Shown here: piece after piece, positions 40,840 to 49,838 of the stretch
How the letters are laid out: every line of letters begins with the position of its first letter
How positions within the stretch are numbered: position 1 is the stretch's first letter
NCBI GenBank assembly: GCA_948806215.1
Contig: CAQIDI010000004.1
Coordinates: forward strand, 1 to 64,000
Source: an uncultured Eubacteriales bacterium
Lineage (GTDB): Bacteria > Bacillota > Clostridia > Christensenellales > UBA1242
Length of the DNA: 64,000 nt
Direction of reading: 5' to 3'
The notes under the pieces: generated by a model
The model's database searches: none
Told to the model about the DNA's origin: nothing
The model's input: only the letters and a program-made list of their open reading frames with translations
Position numbers and translations under genes: made by a program

Positions 40840-41817
40840 TTGAAAAAATCAACTTTAATTTTAATTACAAGCACAATATTATTTTTTATTATAATATTAG
40901 TAATATCTCCTAAACTGTGCATCGAAGCCTGTTTTAGTGGTTTAAATGTTTGGGCAACAAGTTTGCTTCCAGCCCTACTTCCTTTTTTTATTTTTACCAA
41001 ACTACTTTCTGAGCTTGGTGTTATTAACACTATGTCTAGCGTTTTTAGCCCAATTACAAAAAAACTTTATAACACTAGCGGAATTAGTGGCTACATTTAT
41101 TTAATGAGCATATTATCTGGCTATCCGGTTGGTGCTAAACTAACTTGTGACCTATATAAAAACAATCAAATTGATATTGGACAAGCCCACAGAATTATAG
41201 CTTTTACTAGCACAAGTGGCCCATTATTTATTTTAGGAACTGTTGCCATTGGTATGTTTAACAACCCTAAAATTGGATATGTTGTAATTATATCTCACTT
41301 TGTTGGAGCATTATTAAATGGTTTGCTTTATAGAAAATATTTAACAAAATCACCAACAGTTGGTGTTGAAAAACTGGAATTTAACAAATCGAACAAAAAC
41401 ATTTTAGAAGAAACAATGTATAGTTCAATAAAAAGCATATTAATAGTTGGTGGCTATGTTAGTTTGTTTTTTATGATTATAACAGTGTTAAATCACTATA
41501 ACATTTTAAACCCTATTAATTTTTTAATTTGCAAGCTTATTCCTTTTGCTAACCCTAGCGTTGTAAGTGCAATAAGTAATGGTGTTATTGAACTTACTAA
41601 AGGTTGTTTAGATTTAAGCACACTAAACTTAAGCCCACAAATTTCTGCCACAATACTATCGGGGCTTGTTTCGTTTGGCGGAATATCAATTTTTTTGCAA
41701 GCATCAACATTTTTAAAAAGTATTAACATAAATTTAAAGTATTACTTTTTTCAAAAAATAACTCACACAATTTTAAGTGTGTTAATAAGCTTAATGCTTT
41801 GCACCTTTATGCTTTAA
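40840..41817 (+). CDS. ylbJ: YlbJ-like nucleoside-recognition-domain membrane protein
   Basis: A polytopic membrane protein of about 325 residues with roughly eight hydrophobic segments. The motifs SLLPALLPFFIFTKL near the N-terminus, SGYPVGAKLTCDLYKN and TSTSGPLFILGTVAIGMF belong to the YlbJ/Gate (nucleoside recognition) family, one member of which is a sporulation membrane protein in Bacillus. No ribosome site is clear; TTG 40840 gives a natural MKKSTLI start, and TTG 40807 would add 11 residues. It is divergent from ylbK and ends at a shared terminator. Its presence hints at a sporulating ancestry but does not prove sporulation. Confidence 0.85.
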   Translation: MKKSTLILITSTILFFIIILVISPKLCIEACFSGLNVWATSLLPALLPFFIFTKLLSELGVINTMSSVFSPITKKLYNTSGISGYIYLMSILSGYPVGAKLTCDLYKNNQIDIGQAHRIIAFTSTSGPLFILGTVAIGMFNNPKIGYVVIISHFVGALLNGLLYRKYLTKSPTVGVEKLEFNKSNKNILEETMYSSIKSILIVGGYVSLFFMIITVLNHYNILNPINFLICKLIPFANPSVVSAISNGVIELTKGCLDLSTLNLSPQISATILSGLVSFGGISIFLQASTFLKSININLKYYFFQKITHTILSVLISLMLCTFML

Positions 41818-41825
41818 TAAAAAAT

Positions 41826-41850
41826 AAAAAGTGCTAAAAAAGCACTTTTT
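41826..41850. terminator. Bidirectional terminator, ylbJ and the 41849-42634 gene
   Basis: Stem AAAAAGTGC/GCACTTTTT (41826-41834 with 41842-41850) with a 7-nt loop; T-rich on both strands. Confidence 0.9.
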
Positions 41851-42634
41851 AATTGTAATAAAACTGAACTAAACATTCTTTAAAATCGTTATAATAAAAT
41901 TTAACATTTTTATTTTTGCCAATCATATATTCCAAAGGAATAACCAAAGCATTAATTATTGTTAAATTTTCAATTTTAATTGCTTCAAAAATGGCATTAA
42001 TAATAATTCTTAGTTCTTCTTTTTCTTCTTCTTTAACTTTGCTACGATTAATAACCGATAGTAGTTCGTTTAACGACATCCTTAAATTAGCAAATAAAAT
42101 TTTTTGTTTGCTATCAGGTTCGCTAACCTTTTCAACCAATTCGGTTTCTTCTAAAGTTTCTTCCAAATCCTCTACTTCCGATTCAACCATAGTTCCATCA
42201 AAGTTAACACCTAAAATTGTGGCAACCGAATTTTTAAATGGTACTAGAACATTTATAGAAAAATTTGAATAACTAACATTATAACCTTCTGGATTATAAA
42301 AATATTCGTTAACAAAGTTTTGTAAATTTAGTTTTTGATTATCAACTTCTAACAATATTGCAAAAACTAATGCAATTTTTTTGTTATCATCTTCTGGTAA
42401 AACAAAATATCCACCATTAACTTTGTTTTGCGACTTTGCATTTTCAAATTCTTCGTTAAATTTAAAGTTATTTAAAACTTGTGCAAAAGTGTTATATAAC
42501 ACTTCGGAACTAGCAATTGCTTTTAATATTTTTGAAATTTTGATATCAGATAAAATAAATCTACCTTCTATCATTTCATCACAAGCAATAAAAAACGATT
42601 TAATTTTTTCTACTTCGTAATCTGGATAAACCAT
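41849..42634 (-). CDS. Unknown protein with acidic linker
   Basis: I do not recognise this 261-residue protein. It has no signal peptide or membrane segment. An N-terminal domain (about 1-150) is mixed alpha/beta. A strongly acidic linker (about 150-172, with repeated E-E-T/L) follows, then a helical C-terminal domain (about 175-261) with a Lys/Glu-rich helix (KVKEEEKEELRI). It has a good promoter (42680-42708), an AAGGAT ribosome site and a perfect palindrome just after the predicted start site, so it is a real, probably regulated gene. It is divergent from DUF4364. Confidence 0.8.
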   Translation of the reverse strand: MVYPDYEVEKIKSFFIACDEMIEGRFILSDIKISKILKAIASSEVLYNTFAQVLNNFKFNEEFENAKSQNKVNGGYFVLPEDDNKKIALVFAILLEVDNQKLNLQNFVNEYFYNPEGYNVSYSNFSINVLVPFKNSVATILGVNFDGTMVESEVEDLEETLEETELVEKVSEPDSKQKILFANLRMSLNELLSVINRSKVKEEEKEELRIIINAIFEAIKIENLTIINALVIPLEYMIGKNKNVKFYYNDFKECLVQFYYN

Positions 42635-42657
42635 AATAATAATCCTTACATTTTGTT

Positions 42658-42672
42658 CTAGTTTATAACTAG
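42658..42672. promoter_or_regulatory. 15-bp perfect palindrome (candidate operator)
   Basis: CTAGTT-TAT-AACTAG is a perfect palindrome covering about +1 to +15 of the transcript of the 41849-42634 gene, a typical repressor position. The divergent DUF4364 winged-helix protein is a possible binder; that link is inference. Confidence 0.5.
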
Positions 42673-42679
42673 TATAATT

Positions 42680-42708
42680 AGTATATAGAATTTTAATAAT
42701 TTAATCAA
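42680..42708 (-). promoter_or_regulatory. Promoter of the 41849-42634 gene
   Basis: TTGATT (42703-42708) and TATACT (42680-42685) on the minus strand with 17-bp spacing. Confidence 0.72.
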
Positions 42709-42760
42709 TTATTATTTAAAAATCAAATTAAATAGTTTTTTAATTGATTTAAAAATATTT

Positions 42761-42788
42761 TTGATTAAAATATGTTTTATGTTACAAT
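42761..42788 (+). promoter_or_regulatory. Promoter of the DUF4364 operon
   Basis: TTGATT (42761-42766) and TACAAT (42783-42788) with 16-bp spacing; AGGAG follows shortly before ATG 42816. Confidence 0.7.
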
Positions 42789-42815
42789 ACTAATGATAAA
42801 ATTTTAGGAGCTACA

Positions 42816-43367
42816 ATGGAATACAATCAGCAACAACAACAGGAAAAAAACACTGTTAACAAATTAAAACTTTTGTTTTTGCTTGATAAAATGGAACTAC
42901 CATTAACCGAAAACAATATAATAGATATTTGCACAAGCCGTAACGAATGGATTAACTATATGGATTGCAAAGAAATTTTGTGGCAGTTAAAAGAAGTTGG
43001 CTTTATTTACGAAACCGATTTTGACGATAACGAAAAGCGTTACGGAATAACTGTGGACGGAAGAAATTGTTTAAGCCATTTCTTTTTAAGAATACCACAA
43101 AGCATTCGTGAAGATATTACTAACTTTGTTAAAGATAATAAACTAAATGTTAAGCGCAGCCAAGAATATGTTTCGGATTATGTTAAAAACCCTGATGGTA
43201 GCCACACTGTTACATTAAAAATTAAAGAGCCCCTTGCTCCTACTCCACTTTTAGAAATAAAACTTAAAGCACCAACAAGGCATACAGCAATTTTAGCTTG
43301 TAAAAAGTGGAAAGAAAATGCTGCAACTATTTTTGAATATTTATATGATACAATTATTGATAATTAA
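42816..43367 (+). CDS. DUF4364 winged-helix protein
   Basis: A 183-residue protein of the DUF4364 family, common in Clostridia. The N-terminal ~90 residues look like a winged helix-turn-helix (LKLLFLLDKMELPLTENNI, then CKEILWQLKEVGFIYE and the wing KRYGITVDG), suggesting DNA binding. The C-terminal ~90 residues form a separate alpha/beta domain. A glutamine run (QQQQQ) sits at the N-terminus. No target is known. It begins a three-gene operon with the TSCPD protein and a small membrane protein. Confidence 0.88.
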   Translation: MEYNQQQQQEKNTVNKLKLLFLLDKMELPLTENNIIDICTSRNEWINYMDCKEILWQLKEVGFIYETDFDDNEKRYGITVDGRNCLSHFFLRIPQSIREDITNFVKDNKLNVKRSQEYVSDYVKNPDGSHTVTLKIKEPLAPTPLLEIKLKAPTRHTAILACKKWKENAATIFEYLYDTIIDN

Positions 43368-43381
43368 AGGGAGATAGAATT

Positions 43382-43633
43382 ATGTATACATACAAAACCA
43401 GCGGAGTTTGTTCGCAAGCAATTATGTTTGATGTTGAAAACAACAAACTAAAAAATGTTAAATTTATTGGTGGTTGCTTAGGTAACACAACCGGAGTTGC
43501 TAAACTATGTGAAGGAAGAGATGTTGATGAAGTTATTAATTTGCTTGAAGGCACAAAGTGCCGACCAACAACAAGTTGCCCAGACCAATTAGCACAAGCC
43601 CTAAAACAATGGAAATTGCAAAATAATAAATAA
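43382..43633 (+). CDS. TSCPD-domain protein
   Basis: An 83-residue protein made of a single TSCPD domain, named after the conserved motif seen here as TTSCPDQLAQAL near residues 63-74. Other conserved parts are GVCSQAIMFDV and FIGGCLGNTTGVAKLCEG. Four cysteines (about 10, 32, 43 and 66) are retained, consistent with metal binding. The domain also occurs at the end of some ribonucleotide reductases; the stand-alone form is typical of Clostridia. An AGGGAG site precedes the ATG, 14 bp after the DUF4364 stop. Confidence 0.9.
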   Translation: MYTYKTSGVCSQAIMFDVENNKLKNVKFIGGCLGNTTGVAKLCEGRDVDEVINLLEGTKCRPTTSCPDQLAQALKQWKLQNNK

Positions 43634-43662
43634 TAAGTTAAATACAAAAGAGGTTAAATACA

Positions 43663-44052
43663 ATGAAAAAATTTATTAAACTATTACTTATTATATTACT
43701 AGCAATTATCGCCTTATGGAATTATAAAATAATAAGTTTTAATGGTGGCTTTAAATTTATAAACACTAATAATCAAGATATTCCTATTGAAGAACAAATT
43801 AAAGAACTTACAAATATTGAAGGTATTTACTATTATAAAAATCCTTTTAATAGCGAAGAATATGTGGTTGTTTTAGAAACTAAAGATAAACTTTATTTAG
43901 ACAATTGCAATGAAGATGAACTTAAAGTTTTGGAAATTAGCGGAGCAATAATTAAAAATATTAAACCACAAGCTATTTCAATTTTTCCTTGGTGGGGATA
44001 TGGAATAATATTTTTAGTTATTTTGGTTTTCCCAACAAAAAAAAGAAAGTAA
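43663..44052 (+). CDS. Small two-helix membrane protein of unknown function
   Basis: A 129-residue protein with an N-terminal hydrophobic helix (about 4-20), an ~80-residue soluble, probably extracytoplasmic part with a short beta-rich segment (EEYVVVLETKDKLYLDN), and a C-terminal helix (about 107-123) followed by a basic KKRK end. No family is recognised. It ends the DUF4364 operon at a strong terminator. Confidence 0.72.
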   Translation: MKKFIKLLLIILLAIIALWNYKIISFNGGFKFINTNNQDIPIEEQIKELTNIEGIYYYKNPFNSEEYVVVLETKDKLYLDNCNEDELKVLEISGAIIKNIKPQAISIFPWWGYGIIFLVILVFPTKKRK

Positions 44053-44080
44053 AAGAACACATTTTAAATGTGTTCTTTTT
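44052..44080. terminator. Bidirectional terminator between the DUF4364 operon and valS
   Basis: Stem GAACACAT/ATGTGTTC (about 44055-44062 with 44068-44075) flanked by A-run and T-run. Confidence 0.9.
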
Positions 44081-44119
44081 TTGCTATATTTAGGTAAATA
44101 TTAAATATTTGCATAATAC

Positions 44120-46747
44120 CTATTTTAATTTACTAATTGCATCTAAAATACTGTTTTTTAATTCGGTATATTTTGTAATCTTTTCTTTTTCGGCATCAAT
44201 TAAATTTTTTGGTGCGCGTGCCACAAATCCAGCATTATTTAGCATTCCATTTGCTCGTTTAAGTTCGGCTTCGGCTTTTTCTAACTCGCCATTTAACCTA
44301 ATTAATTCTTTTTCTTTATTAACTAAATCGCCAGTTGGGACAAATATTTTTAGCATTGCATTTAAACACACATTGCAATTTTCGATTTCGGCAGATTCGT
44401 TTTTAACAAACTTAATTTCTTTTCCGAAAGCTAATTTTTTAATTTCTTCACCAACACTTTCAAATTTTGCTTGGTTTGTTAAAGGCATTACAATTAAGTT
44501 GGTTTTTACATTATCGGCAACATTTAATTCTGCCCTAATATTTCTTACTTTTTTAATAGCATCCATTAACTGCAAGCAAGTTTCGTAATCAGAGTTATTC
44601 TCTAATTTCTTATTAACTTTAGGAAAACTTTCTATCATAATAGATTCGCCGTGAAGTGGAAGATTTAAGTAAAGTTCTTCGGTAACAAAAGGTGCTATTG
44701 GATGAAGCATTTTTAAAATTGCTTCTAAAACATATACTAAAATATTTAAACAATTATTTTTAACTTGTTCGTTAGTAGAATAAAGTCGTGGTTTACAAGC
44801 TTCAATATACCAATCACAATATTTATTCCAAGCAAATTCATATATTAATGAACAAGCCAAACCCAAATCGTATTTATCAAAAGCATTACCAACGCTTTTA
44901 ATTGTTTTATTTAATTCAGTTAATATATATGTATCAAAAATGTTTTTATCAGTTTTTGCAATATCAATTTGTTTAAAGTTGTTTTTCTCAACATTTTCTA
45001 TAACAAAACGGCTAGCATTCCAAATTTTATTAAAGAAGTTTGCAGATGCATCAAATTTTTCGTAGCCAATTCTGCTATCCATTCCAATTGACGACCCGTT
45101 TAATAGCGAATAACGCAAAGTATCTGCTCCATATTTATTTATAACATCAATAGGATCAATTCCATTACCAAGCGATTTGCTCATTTTTCTGCCTTGACTA
45201 TCACGAATTAATCCGTGAATTAAAACTTCCTTAAATGGAACTTCGTTAGTGTATTCTACTGCACTAAATATCATTCTAGCAACCCAAAAAAATATTATAT
45301 CGTAAGCTGTAACCAAAGCAGATGTTGGGTAAAAATAGTTATAATCTTCGGTTTTTTGTGGCCAGCCTAATGTGCTAAATGGCCATAACGCCGAACTGAA
45401 CCAAGTATCTAACGAATCTTCTTCTTGTGTTAAATGTTTAGAACCACATTTTGGACAAACTGTTGGATCGGTTAATTCAACAATTTTGTTTCCACAATTT
45501 GAGCAATTAAAAATAGGAATACGGTGTCCGCTCCAAATTTGACGACTTATACACCAATCGTTAATGTTTTCCATCCAGTTAAAATAAATTTTTTCGTTGC
45601 GTTTTGGAATAAATTTTATTTTATTTTCCTTAACAACTTTAATAGCTTCTTTAGCAAGACCTTTCATTTTAACATACCATTGGCGTGAAATAACAGGTTC
45701 AATAACTTCGTGGCATCGTTGGCAATGACCAACATTATTTTTATGTGCTTCGATTTTTACAAGTTGACCAAGATTTTTTAAATCCTCAACAATTTGTTTA
45801 CGACATTCGTATCTATCTAAACCACAATACTTACCTGCTAGTTCGTTCATAGTGCCATCGTCGTTAGTAATTTTAATAACTTCTAAATTATGTCTTAACC
45901 CAACCTCAAAATCGTTAGGGTCGTGTGCAGGAGTTATTTTAACCATACCTGTTCCAAACTTAGGGTCAACATAATTATCTGTAATAACCGGAATTGGTTT
46001 ATTAATAAATGGAACTAAAACATTTTTTCCAATTAAATTTTTATAGCGTTTATCCTTTGGATTAACTGCAACTGCAGTATCGCCCAAAATTGTTTCTGGA
46101 CGAGTTGTTGCAACAGTTATAACATCGTTAGAATTTTCAACTTTATAGTTTATATACCAAATGTTGCCGTTATGCTCTTCGTATTCAACTTCGATATCGC
46201 TTAACGCTGTTTTACATTTTACGCACCAGTTAGTAATACGCTTTCCTTCATAAATTAAACCTTTATTATAAAGATTAACAAAAGCTTGTCTAACTGCTTT
46301 TGAACGAGACTCATCTAAGGTAAACGATAATCTATCCCAATCACAGGATAAACCTAAGCTTTTAAATTGTTCTAAAATTAAGCCACCAAATTCGTCGTAC
46401 CATTCATACATTTTTTCTAAGAATTTTTCACGGCCTAATTCTTCTTTTGTTATGCCTTGTTTTTTTAGCCTTTCAACAACTTTAACTTCGGTAGCAAGTG
46501 CTGCGTGATCGGTTCCCGGAAGCAAAAGTGCTTCGTAACCTTGCATACGCTTAAATCTAACAATAGCATCCTGAATTGTTGTGTTATAGGCGTGTCCAAT
46601 GTGTAACTTATCGGTTATGTTTGGTGGTGGCATAACAATTGTGAATGGCGATTTAGTTTTGTTTACTTTTGCATTAAAGTATTTTTTATCTAACCAATTA
46701 CTATAAATTCTTTTTTCAAAACTACTAGGATTAAAACTTTTTTCCAT
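44120..46747 (-). CDS. valS: Valyl-tRNA synthetase
   Basis: A class Ia synthetase charging tRNA-Val, 875 residues. It shows the PPPNITDKLHIGHAYN (HIGH) region near 40-55, the CP1 editing domain (about 150-370), a zinc-type CSNCGNKIVELTDPTVCPKCG segment near 417-437, KMSKSLGNGIDP near 528-539 and a C-terminal coiled coil (about 805-875). No T-box is found upstream, unlike many clostridial valS genes, and the usual downstream folC is absent. A hairpin at 46776-46803 separates it from the small membrane gene. Confidence 0.97.
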   Translation of the reverse strand: MEKSFNPSSFEKRIYSNWLDKKYFNAKVNKTKSPFTIVMPPPNITDKLHIGHAYNTTIQDAIVRFKRMQGYEALLLPGTDHAALATEVKVVERLKKQGITKEELGREKFLEKMYEWYDEFGGLILEQFKSLGLSCDWDRLSFTLDESRSKAVRQAFVNLYNKGLIYEGKRITNWCVKCKTALSDIEVEYEEHNGNIWYINYKVENSNDVITVATTRPETILGDTAVAVNPKDKRYKNLIGKNVLVPFINKPIPVITDNYVDPKFGTGMVKITPAHDPNDFEVGLRHNLEVIKITNDDGTMNELAGKYCGLDRYECRKQIVEDLKNLGQLVKIEAHKNNVGHCQRCHEVIEPVISRQWYVKMKGLAKEAIKVVKENKIKFIPKRNEKIYFNWMENINDWCISRQIWSGHRIPIFNCSNCGNKIVELTDPTVCPKCGSKHLTQEEDSLDTWFSSALWPFSTLGWPQKTEDYNYFYPTSALVTAYDIIFFWVARMIFSAVEYTNEVPFKEVLIHGLIRDSQGRKMSKSLGNGIDPIDVINKYGADTLRYSLLNGSSIGMDSRIGYEKFDASANFFNKIWNASRFVIENVEKNNFKQIDIAKTDKNIFDTYILTELNKTIKSVGNAFDKYDLGLACSLIYEFAWNKYCDWYIEACKPRLYSTNEQVKNNCLNILVYVLEAILKMLHPIAPFVTEELYLNLPLHGESIMIESFPKVNKKLENNSDYETCLQLMDAIKKVRNIRAELNVADNVKTNLIVMPLTNQAKFESVGEEIKKLAFGKEIKFVKNESAEIENCNVCLNAMLKIFVPTGDLVNKEKELIRLNGELEKAEAELKRANGMLNNAGFVARAPKNLIDAEKEKITKYTELKNSILDAISKLK

Positions 46748-46775
46748 TATTTCTATTTTCCTTTAAATAAATTTA

Positions 46776-46803
46776 GGAAGCTTAAGATTATTCTTAAACT
46801 TCC
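46776..46803 (-). terminator. Hairpin between the 46818-47081 gene and valS
   Basis: 12-bp stem (46776-46787 with 46792-46803, one mismatch that is a G-U pair in RNA) and a very short loop. The following T-tract is weak, so it may only attenuate. Confidence 0.55.
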
Positions 46804-46817
46804 CCGTTATAGTTTTA

Positions 46818-47081
46818 TTAAATAAATATTTCAAAAACCAAAATTAAAAATGCAACAAATATTAAAACCAATGATGCGGCTTTAAATAATATTAAAATTT
46901 TATCATTATCTTCAATATTGTTACGCTTTCGTATTGTACGGGTAATTCGTTTTGCCAAGACGGCAATTGCCACGCCAATCACGGCAAAGCACATTGCAAT
47001 TATAACATCGGCTAATTGCAATCTTTTTAGTAAATTATCAAAAAAACCAGCAACAACATTCCCTTCTAATAATAAATTCAT
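46818..47081 (-). CDS. Small membrane protein of unknown function
   Basis: An 87-residue protein with an amphipathic N-terminus, a hydrophobic helix at about 25-43, a short basic loop (KRITRTIRKRNN) and a second helix at about 63-85 ending at the C-terminus. No family is recognised. It begins 3 bp after the pgsA stop, so it is cotranslated with the phospholipid enzyme and may be an accessory to it (inference). Confidence 0.72.
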   Translation of the reverse strand: MNLLLEGNVVAGFFDNLLKRLQLADVIIAMCFAVIGVAIAVLAKRITRTIRKRNNIEDNDKILILFKAASLVLIFVAFLILVFEIFI

Positions 47082-47084
47082 ACT

Positions 47085-47627
47085 TTACTCCTCAATGTTC
47101 TTTTGTTTTTTCTTTTCAATAAAGAATGTTACTGTGTAACTAATGCACGCCACAAACACAATAAATAATCCAAAATATAAAATATAAAGATTCCAATTAT
47201 TTAAATATTCGTAGAAGAAACATAATAACACACCAAGGCTAATAAATAATGTACCTAACTTTCCAAATAAATTAGATTTAATAATTATGCCTTGCTTTAA
47301 AATTATAACACCAGATACAACCAAAAACAAGTCTAAACTTAACATTACTATTAAAAACCATAATGGAATAATATTTACCGATACAAAACAAATTAAAGTG
47401 CTTAGTTTTAATAATTTATCTGCAAACGGATCTAAAACTTTTCCAAGGTTTGTTATCATATTAAATTTTCTAGCAACAAAACCATCTATAACATCTGTAA
47501 CACACGCCACAACAAAAATAGCAAGTGCCACATAAATATTAACTGCGTAAAACAAAGTAACAAAAACCGGAACTAATGCAATACGAATATATGTTAATAT
47601 ATTAGGCAAATTTAATGCATCTTTCAT
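47085..47627 (-). CDS. pgsA: CDP-diacylglycerol-glycerol-3-phosphate 3-phosphatidyltransferase
   Basis: Makes phosphatidylglycerophosphate in the membrane. In the 180 residues, the CDP-alcohol phosphotransferase signature DxxDGxxARxxxxxxxxGxxxDxxxD is complete (D45, D48, G49, A52, R53, G62, D66, D70), and about six membrane helices are visible. The N-terminus LNLPNILTYIRI is typical of PgsA. It heads a unit with the 87-residue membrane protein. Confidence 0.94.
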   Translation of the reverse strand: MKDALNLPNILTYIRIALVPVFVTLFYAVNIYVALAIFVVACVTDVIDGFVARKFNMITNLGKVLDPFADKLLKLSTLICFVSVNIIPLWFLIVMLSLDLFLVVSGVIILKQGIIIKSNLFGKLGTLFISLGVLLCFFYEYLNNWNLYILYFGLFIVFVACISYTVTFFIEKKKQKNIEE

Positions 47628-47757
47628 TTTTGACCTCTAAAATTAGTTTAACATAATATTTGTTTTTTTTCTATTAATTTATATCAATTTTGCCCATTAT
47701 TAACCTAAAAATAATAAAATGAATAAAATAATTAAGTAATATTTTTTTGGAGGTTTT

Positions 47758-48771
47758 ATGAAAAAATTTACTTACTTTTTAATTGCCCTATTTGTTTCTT
47801 CGCTAACTTTGCTTAGTGGTTGCGGAAACAATGGCAACACAATTAGAGTAAACGAAGTTACTCACAGCATTTTTTACGCACCTATGTATGTTGCAATGAA
47901 CAAAGGATATTTTAAGGAAGAAAATATTAATATAAAACTAACTAATGGCGGTGGCTCAAATGTTAGTATGACTGCCCTAATTTCTAACTCTGCCGATGTT
48001 GCTTTGCTTGGACCAGAAACTGCCGTTTATGTTGCAGCAGAAGGCAAAAAAGATTTACCTAAAGTATTTGGTCAGTTAACTAAAAGAGATGGTTCATTTT
48101 TAGTTGGAAGAAACGCCGTTCCTGCTGGCGAAACTTTTGATTGGAACAGTTTAAAAGGTAAAGATGTTTTAGGCGGTCGCCAAGGTGGAATGCCTGCAAT
48201 GACACTTGAATATGTTATTAAAAAACACGGCTTAGAAATTGGTACTGGCCCAGACCAAGTTAATGTTAGATACGACATTGAATTTAACAATATGACTGCA
48301 GCCTTTACTGGTGGCACTGGCGACTATGTTACAATTTTTGAACCAACTGCAACTTCTATCGAAAGAGAAGGCAAAGGACACATTGTAGCAAGCGTTGGCG
48401 AAGCAGCTAGCGAAGTTCCTTTTACAACCTTTATGGCAAACGAAAGTTACATTGCTAAAAACAGAGATAGATTAAAAGGTTTCCTTCGTGCAGTTATGAA
48501 AGGTTACGAATTTATTATTTCTGCCGACATTGAAGAAGTTATTGATTCCTTAATTGGTTCATTTGATGCATTTACAAGAGACGATATTAGAGCAAGTATT
48601 CTTAGCTACAAACGCATTGATGCTTGGATGAACACCCCTGTTATGCAAGAAGCTGATTATAATCGTTTAATTGATGTTATAACTCAAGCTGGCACATTGG
48701 ATAAGAGTGTTCCATTTGAAAGCATTGTTGATAACAGTTTGGCTTTAGAAGTTATGAGTGAAAAAAAATAA
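47758..48771 (+). CDS. NitT/TauT-family ABC substrate-binding lipoprotein
   Basis: A 337-residue exported binding protein of the NMT1/ThiY-SsuA type. The signal peptide ends in the lipobox LLSGC (Cys22). The mature part begins with IFYAPMYVAMNKGYFKEENI, the family's strand-turn around the ligand, followed by a Gly-rich GGGSNVSMTALISNSADVALLG helix. The ligand could be an aliphatic sulfonate, a pyrimidine or another small anion; no THI-box or other riboswitch is present to decide. Its ATPase and permease lie 1.1 kb downstream beyond an inverted gene. GGAGG precedes the ATG. Confidence 0.9.
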   Translation: MKKFTYFLIALFVSSLTLLSGCGNNGNTIRVNEVTHSIFYAPMYVAMNKGYFKEENINIKLTNGGGSNVSMTALISNSADVALLGPETAVYVAAEGKKDLPKVFGQLTKRDGSFLVGRNAVPAGETFDWNSLKGKDVLGGRQGGMPAMTLEYVIKKHGLEIGTGPDQVNVRYDIEFNNMTAAFTGGTGDYVTIFEPTATSIEREGKGHIVASVGEAASEVPFTTFMANESYIAKNRDRLKGFLRAVMKGYEFIISADIEEVIDSLIGSFDAFTRDDIRASILSYKRIDAWMNTPVMQEADYNRLIDVITQAGTLDKSVPFESIVDNSLALEVMSEKK

Positions 48772-48792
48772 AGGGTTAATCCCCTTTATTTT
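48770..48792. terminator. Terminator between the binding protein and the zeta-like gene
   Basis: Stem AAAGGG/CCCTTT (48770-48775 with 48782-48787) and a T-run on the plus strand. It overlaps both stop codons of the convergent genes. Confidence 0.82.
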
Positions 48793-49742
48793 TTTGGTTT
48801 ATATTTAGGTGAAACTAAAATAATATCTCCTGTTGTTCTATTAATTAAGTTTCCGGTTTCTAATAGTTCGTAGCCTTCTGGTATTTTTGCTTTGCCAACA
48901 CTAATTCTTAAGCCATTATTTTGATTTTGAGAATATTTTTTTGGAATAACATATCTTTTAATTTTGTAAGTTGATTTTTTAACTTGCAAAGCTCGTTTAA
49001 CTTTTGGTCTTATAATGCAAAAATAATCTTTTTGAGAATCTCGTTCTGGATTTATTTCAACCAATCCACTTTTATGATTTTTTTGCATTAAAATTACTGG
49101 TGTGCTTTGTTCAACAGATGGAGCAATTTGATTTCGATTATCTATTACAAAAACCGAATCACAAATGCTAATAGCACGGCGCAAATTAATACCATCCATA
49201 ATATACATTTTTTCTAAATCGCTTTTATCTCTACCATCTAACGGATGCCCGCCTTGATGTTTTCTAATTTCACCACAAAGTTCATTTTCGCGATAGTTCT
49301 TTTTGGTTACATAAACCATATTTATTTTGTAATGGTATTTATTTTTTATTTCCTTTATAAAATTAAAATAAGATTCGTCAAACTGAGCAGATTCCATAAC
49401 AAAACTTTTTCCAGCATCAAGAAGTTCTCGTTTATAATTAATTTCATCTTGCACTGTATCTAGTTTAACGGTTGAATCGCTAAGTTTTGAATAGTGTCGG
49501 TTAACAAAAGGAATAAAAGTTCCGTTAACTTTGCCAAACGCGCCATTAACATATAAATTAGCCATAAAAGTGCTTTTGCCAGACCCACTTGGTCCTGCAA
49601 AAATATAAACAACTTTTTCACTTTTATAGTTAGAAAAATCGCTATTAAGTTTGGCATATTGCAATAAATATCTAGAAGTTTCTCCGTGAGGGAAAACTCT
49701 AAAATTTCTTATTGCTGATAAAACTTTTTTTTCGTCAACCAT
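48786..49742 (-). CDS. Zeta-toxin-like P-loop kinase
   Basis: A 318-residue protein with Walker A GPSGSGKST at 50-58 and a zeta-toxin-like core (about 40-205). That core includes the acidic FVMESAQFD strand near 113-121 and a basic RKHQGGHPLDGRD loop near 159-171, comparable to the substrate-binding region of zeta toxins, which phosphorylate UDP-N-acetylglucosamine. A ~110-residue C-terminal part is basic and not recognised. No epsilon-type antitoxin is next to it, so toxin function is doubtful and an unrelated kinase role is equally possible. It is inverted inside an ABC operon and has its own promoter. Confidence 0.8.
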   Translation of the reverse strand: MVDEKKVLSAIRNFRVFPHGETSRYLLQYAKLNSDFSNYKSEKVVYIFAGPSGSGKSTFMANLYVNGAFGKVNGTFIPFVNRHYSKLSDSTVKLDTVQDEINYKRELLDAGKSFVMESAQFDESYFNFIKEIKNKYHYKINMVYVTKKNYRENELCGEIRKHQGGHPLDGRDKSDLEKMYIMDGINLRRAISICDSVFVIDNRNQIAPSVEQSTPVILMQKNHKSGLVEINPERDSQKDYFCIIRPKVKRALQVKKSTYKIKRYVIPKKYSQNQNNGLRISVGKAKIPEGYELLETGNLINRTTGDIILVSPKYKPKK

Positions 49743-49764
49743 ATCCCAATTCCTTGTTTATAAA

Positions 49765-49793
49765 ATTATAGCATAACAAATTGGTTTTTTCAA
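49765..49793 (-). promoter_or_regulatory. Promoter of the zeta-like kinase gene
   Basis: TTGAAA (49788-49793) and a perfect TATAAT (49765-49770) on the minus strand, 17-bp spacing, with TG one base before the -10. Confidence 0.85.
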
Positions 49794-49838
49794 TACCCTA
49801 AAACCCACAAAATTAATAATAAATAAAAGCATTAAATT

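Noticed and set aside
46748..46817. T-box leader for valS
   Set aside because: The gap is only 70 bp, with a simple hairpin; no AGGGTGG-type T-box sequence or specifier loop.
47628..47757. TPP or other riboswitch for the ABC importer
   Set aside because: No CTGAGA/thi-box or other known aptamer core upstream of the binding protein or of the ATPase.
48786..49742. Complete epsilon-zeta toxin-antitoxin system
   Set aside because: Only a zeta-like kinase is present; both flanks hold ABC transporter genes and there is no small helical antitoxin frame.
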